64,000 nucleotides of DNA from Sipunculus nudus (lineage: Eukaryota > Annelida > Sipuncula > Golfingiida > Sipunculidae). Shown here one piece after another: positions 24,788 through 36,395 of the stretch (position 1 is the first letter of the stretch; each line of letters opens with the position of its first letter). Location of the stretch: positions 55,351,812 through 55,415,811 of the forward strand of contig CM049314.1 in the NCBI GenBank assembly GCA_026874595.1. The letters run 5' to 3'. The notes under the pieces were generated by a model. The model saw only the letters and a list, made by a program, of their open reading frames with translations. It was not told where the DNA came from and made no database searches. The translations under genes were made by a program, and so were the position numbers.

Positions 24788-26844
24788 GGGCCAATTGCGC
24801 TAAATCTGTACATGACAGTGTCTGAGGTTAAAGAAAGAAAAATAAGGCTGTTTGTCAGGCAGTTACTAATTAAGAATATCACAGATGATGCAGACAGTAA
24901 CATCCATCACTTTTTAGTGTGATAGAAAAGATGTTTCTATCCACTTGCAGCAAATTATGGGCCAATTTGTCCCACCCGTAACATGTCCACAGTTAAACCC
25001 ATAAGTTTTATGACCATGCAGACCTTAATAATCAGCTGCATACATGCTGCTGAATGAATTTAAAAAGTGTAGTAGGGTTGAAAGTTTACATGAAGAGGTA
25101 TCTTGGATACAGAAATCCAAAACTTGGATTTTGGTACCTATTATGAGGTCTTGGTCAAAATAAAATATTTTTTTTGTCCCACCCGTAACAGGTAGTGCTG
25201 CAGTTGTCATGATTATTAACCAAGAACTGCGTTTTGTGTTACACTGACCAGAATAGAAGTGAGATTAATATTTCATACATGTCTAGGGTACATGTAACTC
25301 TAACAAATCAGAATCAAGTGTTTTATCCAAAAAGGTTGGTATCGTCAATCATAACTGTCCCACCCGTAACAGTGGAATAGCAGTGTGAAATTAGAGACAA
25401 GATAAACCTTAAACCTTATTACAGAAAAGAACAAACCTGAACTGTTTTGTCATGCCTAATTTGTATGTCTGTCCTCTGAATTTACTATACAGTATGTCAA
25501 AGATACATCATTTTGTCCCACCCGTAACGTGTCCCACCCGTAACATTGTCCCACCCGTAACAAGGCAAAGAATATAGGTTGCTGCAGATTAAATAAGATT
25601 GAACAACTCCTTTCATGTTAACTCTGATGGTATCTTCTTCAACTCATTTTAAAGGTAATACTATACTTTTAATATATGTTTTAATATACTTTTTAGGCCT
25701 TCTTTGGTTAATAATTAGGATTTTCAGGAAGGCATTTATCATGTTGTTATTTATTTATATTAAATGCCAAAAATTTTCTTTCCCTGGATCAATTTGGATT
25801 TAATTTCTTTTATTATGTTTTTAACATTATATATTATTTAAATCATTTAAAATTTAAGCAAATAATAAAGGGAAACTGCATATAATGACAAATATTTTAG
25901 TAAATTAGTTGATAAAGACATATATATAGTGAAAGGTGACATTAAAGGCAGATCTGGTTAATAATGTTAACAATAATGATATGGATTCCAAAAAGAAACT
26001 GGCAATACTCAAAGGTTAGGAAAACATTAGTACATTTATTTTACATTTACTGTACTTTTACAGTGCTTCATGGACTGTACTAATAAGCATATCTTAAGCA
26101 ATTATTTCAAAGAGTAGCCATACAGGGTTATTTTTTTTAAATTAACTGCTGCAACTTTTCATCAGAATTATCAGAATGACTGTGCAGATTATTTTATAGC
26201 ATTTTCTCACCATAAAATTCATCAATAAATAGGAATATTAAAACATAACTGTTGTAAAGTAAATAGCATTACCAGCCTTTGTCCCACCCGTAACGGTCCT
26301 CCATAGACATTCTTTTGGCAAATTTGACAAATTCCTCATATCAAATTCTAAAAAGAAACATACTGTGCCTTGATTTTCATTAGTCCATCGCATATTTAAG
26401 GTTTGTGAGTTATTTTATTGTCTTATTAGTGTATAAATGTGATGTTAATATTAATTAAAACTACATTTCTATCAAATATGTCCCACCCGTAACACTTTTT
26501 ATCTAAACATATTTAATAGTAAGACTATTGAGTTGAACTTATTCTACCTATCAGGTGTCTCATTGCCTCAGGTACATGCAACTTGAAAGAAAGTTCCCAT
26601 CAAGTAAAACCTTGGACCAGCAAGGTGGAACACTGTGTGTGTTACGGGTGGGACAGATTATGATGACTTTGTAATATTGATTAATCATTATCTAACCATG
26701 GAGGAACGTGGGAGCTGGGAGAATTCTGAGATAAGTATACCAGATTATGTACATGTATAAAAGTTAAATAATTAAGATTTCTATTACAATAAATGTTGGT
26801 GTTACGGGTGGGACATAAATGTACAGAAATATCGCAATTGGCCC
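24788..26844. mobile_element. 2,057-bp TIR element carrying ten copies of a 14-bp motif
   Basis: The ends GGGCCAATTGCG...CGCAATTGGCCC are perfect 12-bp inverted repeats. The similarity extends inward (CTGTACAT at the same offset on both sides), giving a roughly 26-bp imperfect repeat. It is flanked by AGAG (24784-24787 and 26845-26848). Family G copy 1 at about 44480-44530 gives the empty-site context (ACCCTAGAACCTATAGGGTT), so the AGAG is a 4-bp target duplication. Inside are eight direct and two inverted perfect copies of GTCCCACCCGTAAC. No transposase ORF is seen. Superfamily is unassigned; 4-bp duplications are known for Chapaev and Sola1-type elements, for example. Confidence 0.82.
24969..26814. 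repeat. Interspersed 14-bp motif GTCCCACCCGTAAC (10 perfect copies)
   Basis: Plus-orientation copies start at 24969, 25176, 25357, 25515, 25531, 25548, 26281 and 26480. Minus-orientation copies (GTTACGGGTGGGAC) start at 26641 and 26801. The three at 25515-25561 are spaced 16 and 17 bp apart. The others are irregularly spaced in otherwise dissimilar AT-rich sequence. Most direct copies follow a T-run. Confidence 0.95.
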
Positions 26845-27396
26845 AGAGGGTTCTTACGTTAGTGGTTGGCTATACATAAGTCAAGTTTGAAATCCATATG
26901 TCAGTCTAAACTGGAGATATCATAAGAGGTATGTGATTTTTACCAAATATGGAAATATTCAAGGTCAAGGCCACTCTCATGATACAAGTCATGACCAAAA
27001 TTTGATTAGATGAGGGTATTAAACAGCAAGAAAACAAGAAAAGGGTCATAGGTGGTACCAACAGTTTCTGGTACATGACAAGGCTATCAAAGATCTTTGG
27101 TCTCCTTGATTTTTTACCAATGCATGCAAGATTTCTTGAGATATTTAAGAATATGTGTGATTTTCAACAAAACTGGACTTATTCAAGGTCAAGGTCACTC
27201 TCCCAGTAAAGGTCATGATGCCATTTAAAATAAGCTTCATCAAATCATCCTCATCAATATACATCTAAAGATTGATATAGATTTGTGAAATATTTTTGTA
27301 GTTATCTTGCTCACAAGATTTTTCTGCCAAGGTGGCCCCGGTGGGGGGACTGTGCTTAAAGCAAAGAAAACCCCTAACTTTGTCATGGGGATACAA

Positions 27397-28384
27397 CAAC
27401 CCGAGATGTGTATATGACTAGAATTGTGTGTGACTCTGCTGAAAATAAAAGTCATTTCCGCCTACCTGAACCCAACAACAATATACAGAGTCCATGTTTT
27501 TTTTAAAATAAATTTTTTGTTAGGTATGAACCTCAGTTCTTGAATCCTGACTTGTCTAATTCTTAACCTAAGAAGGTACCGGTAAATCTCCAGCATTCCG
27601 TTTCCGTTTCGGGACTTTGTAACAGAGCGGCAGCACTTGCTTACTGTCATTTTATTTGTTATCCCGGTGTCTACTGCACCTGCAGGTCATGGGTATGTTT
27701 TCACCCCCATCAGGCCATAACCAGGTAATAACACTGAGGAACCTCCCAATAATAAGTGATCCACTCATTAAGCCTGCAGAGAGCATACCTTGGGTGGGGG
27801 CCGATCTTGAAAAATCACACTGCCTCAGCTGAGATTTGAACCCCCAATCTATCGCCTTTGAGTCCCTTGCTCTGCCCCACAGAAGCCATTGGAGTCATTG
27901 TTTTAGCTAAAGACCCAGTCACAAAGAATATATACATGTGTCATTGCAAAAGAACTTAGAGAATACTGATATTGCCCTCGAGCAGACCATGACAATATGT
28001 CTAAATATAGCATCAATTTCATTAAGAGCTGGCAGATATGATTCACTTACTACTATGTATTCTTAATTTTTCCTGTGGTTAATACAGGTTTATTTCAGTA
28101 TCATGAGGCTTTCTTCCTTAATTAATTTTATAAATAATTACAGGTCAACAGAGACATAAATGTCTGTCATGAAGAAAGTTACTGAATAACAGAATAAATA
28201 GATATATCAATCATACAAATAATTTTCATTATAAAAGGACACTGATTAAATGAATCTGGTATGTTACTACATTTTAAGTATGATATAGCTCAATTCAATT
28301 AACAGAAACTGAACCTTGCAATTTGGAGGAATAGTAATATTGATTATTATATGACTCCTGCTATCAATTATTGTAAAACTGTAA
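27397..28384. other. Intronic DNA without a recognised feature
   Basis: No exon or defined repeat. A GC-richer patch at 27640-27900 resembles generic mollusc repeat debris, but no ends were found. Confidence 0.4.
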
Positions 28385-29945
28385 CTAAGTACCGAGTTGA
28401 AAAATTTCACTATCAATTATCGGTATGTCGACTGTGTACTGGGTTAAATTTTACAAGATTGTTTATCAGTATTTGGACTGAGTACTGGGTTAAATTTTAC
28501 TAGATCAATTATCAGTATGTGGACTGCATTATAGTAGTGGGTTAAATGTCACTATTGATCATCGGTATGCGGACTGAGTACTGGGTTAAAGTTTACAAGA
28601 TCGTTCATCAGTATTTGGACTGAGTACCATAAAATCTCCATTTAAAACCGCGGTTTAATCAAGAAATTAAAAATCTTGAAATCAGGTTGTTTTCCTGAAA
28701 GCACTGTGTGGTTTTTACTAGAAGGGTTTCCTGAATATCTTCCCGGCAGACATCGTTTTAGGGCTGGCAAGGGGGCGATAATATGGCGATTTTCGAAGGC
28801 CGCCCATTGCAGCAGTCTCGCATGCATGGGAGCCGTGTGTAAATTTATCATTTATGATTATTTGTTATTTTTAAATTAAATGTTGCTGATGATCTATCGT
28901 GTGATATATAAATTATTATAAAAATCTTGGTAATTGTCACCAAATAATACGTTTATAACACCCCTACTGTAACACAGCGGCCCACTTCATTGGGCACTGT
29001 CAAGCAAAATTGAAATAAATGCCAACTTTAAACCCATTTGCGGCATTATTTAGCAACGATTATTTGTTAGAAACGTAAAATGAATAAAAACGGAGTCGTT
29101 AAGGGTCGCACAATGGCGGATGTTCGTTTTAAAATTAAGATTGAGTGCCGCCATGTGCTGAAACGCTTCTGCTAAGAATATTTTGAACGGCTGTACTCGG
29201 TGGGTGGTCAACAGAACAGCGATGTCAACGTACGATGTGACGGTGATAATACCGAAGTAACCGGTATGAAAATGATTCGAATCTTCCGAGTAATTCAAGA
29301 AAATTGAATTTTCATCATAGATTAAGATTTCAAAATATTATTTTTAGACTTAAAATATACAGTGACTTGAAATGGATCAGCAGAATATTTTTCTAAAATA
29401 TAATGGAAAATCAGTAGCAAACAAGAATACGGCATGGCATATTAAATCTGTATAAACACGCGGAGGTTCACCGGCCCTAACGTCTTGCCAAACTTCATGC
29501 TTGAGTGAACCTGCAAAAAAAGTGTTTTGATGCCCAAGGAATTTTATACTTTACAGTAATGTCTGAGTCACAACCTACGCGTGTTGATTTCTAGATGATA
29601 GCTTGATTGTGTCTTGTGTCAAATCATTCCCTAGCGAAAGTTGGTGCAGTTTTAAAGGGGGATTCTTAGTGTTTGAGCCCCTCGCGATGTCTCACCTGGG
29701 GTTTCGGCGAAGTCTGGGTGCGGTTTTAATCGGAAGTGCGGTTTTAAGTGGAGATTTTATGGTACTGGATTAAATTTTACTAGATTGTTTATCAGTATTT
29801 GGACTGCATTATAGTAGTGGGTTAAATGTCACTACTGATAATCGGTAGGTGGACTGAGTATTGGGTTAAATTTCATTTTTGATTATCAGTATGTGGACTG
29901 AGTACTGGGTTAAATTTCAATGTTGCTCATCGTTATGTGGATAAA
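28385..29945. repeat. Minisatellite of about 49 bp, split by a MITE
   Basis: The unit GGACTGAGTACTGGGTTAAA / TTTTACTAGAT / TATCAGTAT is present on both sides (28385-28626 and 29763-29945) of the element at 28627-29762. Units alternate 'GAGTACTGGG' and 'CATTATAGTAGTGGG' variants. Confidence 0.82.
28627..29762. mobile_element. 1,136-bp TA-flanked element with 25-bp TIRs
   Basis: The left end CCATAAAATCTCCATTTAAA-ACCGC and the inverted right end CCATAAAATCTCCACTTAAA-ACCGC differ at one base. TA flanks both sides. The target is the minisatellite word GGACTGAGTACTGG, which reads GGACTGAG-TA|element|TA-CTGG, proving a TA duplication. A second AAAACCGC block lies inside the right end. The interior is richer in CpG than the surroundings. 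No transposase ORF is seen. It is consistent with a non-autonomous Tc1/mariner-pogo-type element. Confidence 0.85.
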
Positions 29946-31246
29946 GGTATTTGTCATAACAAAAGTCCTGGTGCCTGTCAGCATTGGTTAAGCAATAATA
30001 AAGAACACAACAGGCCAGCAAAAGGTCTGAATAATGGTTTGCCTTTATGTCTTAACTGTCTTTAAAAATTTGGCTATGTATTCTGTGAAATCCAGATTTA
30101 CAGATATTATTTTAAAATATTGTTAGTTTTGCTGCAACAGTCCATGGATATGTTGTTTGTTGTATTAATTTTTTTCATAACCATCCATAATCATACTTGT
30201 TCAAAACTGCAATATTTTCTGACAATTATTGGTTCTTGTCAGAGCTAGGGGTGCGTGATATTACTGATATTTCTGCATATCACAACAGGGAGACTCACAT
30301 ATTGTGTATTGCCAAAACATATTCAAATATGGAATCAATAGTTTTCATTATTTTATCAAACATGACTAAAACTGATTTATTGTGGTAAAAATAAGGTTTC
30401 TGTTTCAGATTTAGACATCTAAATGGGTTAGGATTAGTGAAGGCCGAAAGTGTAAGCTGCTAACTCAATATAGACACTTCTCATGTTGTTTAGGAGACTA
30501 ATAAACAAAATTTTTTTTAGGTTGTGTGTGATTAAATGAAAACAGAATAACAATTTTTTGGGATTCAATCATAACAATACAGTAAAGAAATTAGGACCTT
30601 ATAATGCATGTAATATTATACAAATTCAGGAGCAAAGTTATTTACAGTACATGACATTTTGTGGTTTAAAAACAGTCTTTGCCTGTATTAATGTTCCATG
30701 TCTCAACTCTGAATCATGACACTGTTTTCTGTATTTTTCTGTATTACAATTACTTTGATTTCACGCACCACCAGCACCTCATGGAGACACCTAACCCACA
30801 TACAAGACCCTGTACATACCCTCTTTTTTGTGAACCCAGGTTATTTAGTTTAAGTACACATAGCCAATCTGTAGCTGGAGGGGGTAAAAGAATGAGGCAG
30901 ACAGCAAATCAACTGCTGTGGCACTCTCCACACAGATCAATAGTTGGCGCTATGATTAGTGAATCATAGGCTTGAACATGTCTGCTCTAACCTCCCAAAC
31001 ATGAAACAATACATTTCCAATGGTATTACATTGCAAAACACATGACCAGTTCATATCTAAATTATAAAATGTTTGTTCACATGAAACAGCTTATAAATGA
31101 TTCAATACTTAATTCTCCTTAGAATTATAGTCTGGTGGTTTCAATTTTGATGACTATGGAAGCATATATCTTTGATCTCTAAATGCCACAGACAACTAAT
31201 CAAATTTTTTTATGGTTATAAGTATCACCAGCTATTGGAAATTAAT
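29946..31246. other. AT-rich intronic DNA
   Basis: Nothing recognised. The ORFs at 30197 and 30679 lack domains. Confidence 0.45.
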
Positions 31247-31921
31247 ATATATGTCAAGGCCCAGATTGCGATCTGGACGGATCTTAGATCTGTCCAGCCC
31301 AAATTGCGATTGCAGTTCAGGCCGGCCCAAACTGTGATCGCAATCCAGGCTGGCCAGATCTTAGATCCGTCCAGCCTAGATTGCGATCGCAGTTTAGTCC
31401 GGCCCAGACTGCGATCCTGTCTTTCTTGCTTCAGGATCACAATCTGGACTGGACAGATCTAAGATCTGTCCAGTCAAGATTGCGATCCTAAACTTGACCA
31501 GCCCATATTGCGATCCAAGTGTTTCAGCTTGTTAATTTATAGTTATTTTAAAATTTAAAAAAAAAATAATATATGTCAAAATTTTAAAATTTTACTCAGA
31601 CAAGTACTGATTAAATATGTCAATATGTTTCACTAATAATATTAAGACTCGTGGCTGTATCAGCTGTCACAAGACTATGTAAATAATCAAAATCTATATT
31701 GCTGGTTCCTCAATTAATGTTAATAAAATTAAACTTGCCCATCTCTAGTTTTCTCCTTGTACAATTTATAGGGTGTTCTTATGCTTGAGTTATTTTTTAT
31801 TCTTATAATGGTTTCATAGCTGAGATTGCTTTTAATTTTTTTTAACATTTTTTTTAAATAAAAATATTTAAATATGATAAAAAATCAGATCTTAGACAAA
31901 TTCTCTTTATGATTTCTGTAA

Positions 31922-32350
31922 TGTTGATAATTGTCATAAGACTTTTGCTATGTGCTTAGATTGATGTGAAAGTAGTCCAAAGTGAATATAATAGTTTTAT
32001 GTTTAAATATAAATTAAAGCCATAAAACCAGGTATTTATGATCATTATGATCATACTTATGATCAATTTGTGAAATTAGTAAATTCTGGATTCTCAAGAA
32101 CTTTGTTTTGCTGAAACTGAATAAATACCAGACATGATAAGAATACTTTGCAAATATATTTGAATGAGAATATGAATATATGTACTCCATAATTTCATGC
32201 ATAAAAATAGGAATAAAGGTATAAATGAAAGTATTTGAATACAAATGCAAATACTTTCAAAATGTTATCATGAATGTATTCATGAATATATTCTATAATA
32301 TTATTTTAATAATCATCTATTTCGATTATATTATTAAAAGATCTTTTCAT
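31922..32350 (+). repeat. Dispersed AT-rich module, copy 1 (inside the foldback)
   Basis: Shared blocks include AAAGCCATAAAACCAGGTA, TTATGATCATTATGATCAT, ATTCTGGATTCTCAA, AAATACCAGACATG and CATGAATATATTCT. They match the reverse complement of 55495-55935 in the same order and spacing. Confidence 0.78.
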
Positions 32351-32814
32351 ATGATGCTGTTATTATTTTTAATTTAAATTATATTTGACACAATATTTGT
32401 TTTTAATTTATAATAAATAGTTATATTATTTAAGTTTTATTCATGGGTAGGAATAAACAGTAATTATCAAATAAAAGTTCTCATTTGTAAAAATCAGAAT
32501 TACCATGACTGATAATGGACAGGTTTTTTTTCAAATAATTCTACTGCAATGTAGATAAAGTTATATGGCCAAGTCAAAACCTATGTGAAAACAGCACACC
32601 ATTTCCTACTGTATATAATATAAATGACATCAATCCTCTTCCCTGTCTCCAAGGATATTATCATAATCTTACATAACTTGAGTTAAACACCATCAGCTCA
32701 TAATACAGCTTATATTACCACACAAAACCTGCACTTGCCTACCTCCTCTTCCAAATCATATTTTGTGAGCATATAAAACCCATGGGTTCCTTGTTATCTT
32801 TTTTCAACAACCAT

Positions 32815-32968
32815 GCAATACTAAATGAGTTGGTGAAACATCCCATGTTTCACTCCTGTTATATGAAGGAGTGAAAATTGTCTTTCTGTATTATAATTCT
32901 ATTTATTATGGGAAAATGGTACAATGCAATACCAAATGAGTTGGTAAAACAACCAATGTTTCATGAGA
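32815..32968. repeat. Partial duplication around GAGTTGG-TGAAACA
   Basis: GCAATACTAAATGAGTTGGT with AAACATCCCATGTTTCA (32815) recurs at about 32926 with three to four substitutions. Confidence 0.6.
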
Positions 32969-33518
32969 TTGTAAAAGCATGGATCGCAATATGGGCTGGT
33001 CAAGTTTAGGATCGCAATCTCGGCTGGACTGATCTTAGATCTGTCCAGACCAGATTGCAATCCTGAAGCAAGAAAGACAGGATCACAGTCTGGGCCGGAC
33101 TAAACTGCGATCGTAATCTAGGCTGGACGGATCTAAGATCTGGCCAGCCTGGATTGCAATCGCAGTTTGGGCTGGCCTGAACTGCGATCGCAATTTGGGC
33201 TGGACAGATCTAAGATCCGTCCAGATCGCAATCTGGGCCTTGACATATATGTCACAGTGGAGATTACAATCCAGTAGAATTGAAAATTCCACTATGATGG
33301 ATCACAAGTGGGATCTAATAGAATTAATCTCTACTAAGAGAAAGAGAATCCAACTAAAATTCCAATAACAATTCATAATTAAGTAATTCAATTAATTTTT
33401 TATAATGAAAGGTGATTTGATAATGATATGATGTTCACACATTTTAATGTAATATAAATTCTTAAATTCAATTTTTCAAAATTATTTTTACAATTAACTA
33501 TGTTAAGAGATTTTGTTA

Positions 33519-35420
33519 CCGTATTTACATGTGTATAAGACGACCCCGTGTATAAGACGACCCCCAATGTTGAGCCTCAAATTTTGGTTCAAATTTTTTT
33601 TTACAGCATCTTGTGTTGGAGCTGCCAGCTACTGAGGATCACTTTGTCAGCATAATGATTGCTTTAACACTGATGATTGAAATGGGATTTTATAATTTTT
33701 TATTCTTAAAATGGTCAGTGGTATATTTTTTTATGATGCTACAAATGAAAACAGGAAAATAATATAGAAAGGTATGGAGCAGACCAAAACGGAATTAATT
33801 TAACATATCAAAGAATGAGTATTATACAAAAATCCAAATTAATATCATAAGAGACATCAAAGGGTCAATTTTAGGACCCATATTCAGGAAATAAATTATC
33901 ATCAAGGAGATGGCACCCACTAAGAATTAACATGTCAAGAGAATGTGCATTACAGGGCATTGACACCTTCCTCTTTGAAAAAAGATAAATTTATTTCAAA
34001 GACATGTCAGTCTTCTGCATAATTTGAGGGAGATCACCCCAAACACCCACTGCATATCAGCGCCCACATCATCAAGTGGCTTAAGGTAGACAAGTGACAG
34101 CGCACAAAACCAAGGCTTCCATGATGCTCTACTTAACTAGGCTTCCTCATTGATTATTCCATGTTGATCTTAAACTATCGAAAATTACATTTTCCTGTCC
34201 ACACCCATGTCACAGTCACCAAATTTTCCCACAATATATATCACATTTGCGTAAACAACGTCAGTCAGGTTCGAATTTATTCCGTTGTACCAGTGAGGGA
34301 GGAAAAACGTAATTAGGTAATGACCCAGAAGGACTTTCGTGAACTACGTTATTTTACGACATTTTACTGTGTGCAACAAGTTCAATGCTACCTTGTAGAA
34401 ACCAGGGTTTCCATTCGATTACTATTTAATAGATCAATTCCCAAGAGGATATACGCACCAAATCAGGGGTTTCTTTATAAAATTGTGAGGAAATTCGTCA
34501 TATTTATATCCCGCGGAAACTCGGTCCCTTTCTTGAACTTTGCTGACCCGTTATAATACATTCATTTCTTGACGTAGTCCAATAATACAAGCTTGACAAA
34601 CAGTGAATTTCGCGGCACCTGAGGTAAGGCCGCTTCATGTTTATAATTATAACGCGCTACTGGTTGTCTTGTAATCGAAGTGCCATGTGCGAGTCTCTGT
34701 GTATGTCAGTGTGCAAGCCAGCTGACAGCGTCCGCATTCACTGGACTCGTGCACATTTTACGCGGTAAATACGGCACCATATGAAAAAACCATCCTTGTA
34801 TTAATATGCATATTACGTGCTACTGGATGGCATAAGCAAGTTCCCAGCATCCCTTGCGCGAGCGCTGTACTCTCGGATCTGACTACATGGGTAGGCCCCG
34901 CAAGCTGATAGCGGCATCGACAATTATATCACTGCGTACCTGTTTTAAAGTGAATTGCCACGATATCTTTGTCAAAATATACTTTAAAACTTATATATTT
35001 TCAGGATTGGGAATTCCATTTCGGTTTGTCAGTTCCGCGATTGCGGGAAATCACTGGCTCTACTGTCAGAAGGGCTTTCATATATTGATTCTGTTAAAAT
35101 TCCTGTGTTGGTGCGGCAAGGGCAAACCTTTTTTTATCAATTATTTAACTACGTACGCATGTAAATCTGATGTATAAACGATAAATTTCATTAACAAAGC
35201 ACTGTTATGTTCTTTATTGAGTGTACCTTACCACCATACGGACATGATCACCGATATTCACGCCGTCCAGTTCGACCGATGTTATAATGCTGATTGCCGT
35301 GAATTATCCTTGGCGGCCCTGAGGACGCTGAAAAACCTGTACCCGTGTACAAGACGGCCCCCCTTCTTTGCCAAATATTTTTAGGATAAAATTTGTCGTC
35401 CTGTACACGAACAAATACGG
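33519..35420. mobile_element. 1.9-kb TA-flanked element with CpG-rich interior
   Basis: The left end is CCGTATTTACATGTGTATAA then GACGAC. The inverted right end is CCGTATTTGTTCGTGTACAG then GACGAC. TA lies on both sides (33517-33518, 35421-35422). A second GTGTATAAGACGACCCCC copy lies just inside the left end, and a CGTGTACAAGACGGCCCCCC copy lies near 35343. From about 34240 to 35300 the sequence has many intact CpGs (CGCGGCACC, CGCGCTAC, GCGCGAGCGC), unlike the flanks. ORFs of 78 and 107 codons (34320, 34854) show no transposase motif. It is consistent with a pogo/mariner-type non-autonomous element that may have captured a CpG-rich fragment. Confidence 0.72.
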
Positions 35421-35422
35421 TA

Positions 35423-36315
<893 letters not shown>

Positions 36316-36395
36316 CTAGTAAAAGAAAGATGAAACATATATCAATATCAGTATTGTAAAACATTCATGAAACAGACTTGTACGTTATGTATTAA

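Larger units (their letters stand above)
24362..27396 (-). mobile_element. Helentron-like element, family G, copy 3, with nested insertion
   Basis: It starts CTAGAAATTTCTGG, then TTCCCAGAC, and ends AACTTTGTCATGGGGATACAA. The internal text follows family G (GACATTTGACCTTGTGACCC, GACTTGACCTCATGACCCTA, CTATACATAAGTCAAGTTTG, GGTGGTACCAACAGTTTCTGG). The ends are more diverged than in copies 1 and 2. The core is interrupted at 24788-26844 by the motif-rich element. Confidence 0.72.
31247..33250. mobile_element. 2-kb foldback element with 271-bp palindrome-rich arms
   Basis: The left arm (31247-31517) and right arm (32980-33250) are inverted copies over their full length: ATATATGTCAAGGCCCAG at the left, CTGGGCCTTGACATATAT at the right. 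Each arm contains three smaller palindromes of the type CTGGAC-GATCTTAGATC-GTCCAG plus GCGATCGC-like words. The GC-rich arms flank a very AT-rich 1.46-kb centre. The ORFs 31172-31462 (+) and 33083-33292 (-) are the same arm read from both ends, not genes. Confidence 0.85.

Noticed and set aside
24969-26814. The 14-bp motif considered as a CRISPR-like or tandem satellite
   Set aside because: Spacing is irregular, orientation changes, and the intervals are long and unrelated. The motif is confined to a TIR-bounded element.
31172-31462. 96-codon plus-strand ORF, matching a 69-codon minus-strand ORF at 33083-33292
   Set aside because: Both are translations of the same 271-bp foldback arm. The protein similarity follows from the inverted repeat and is not evidence for a gene.
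34854-35177. 107-codon ORF starting near GRPRK, considered as a transposase N-terminus
   Set aside because: No HTH or DDE-type motifs follow, it is too short, and GRPRK alone is weak. The element is treated as non-autonomous.
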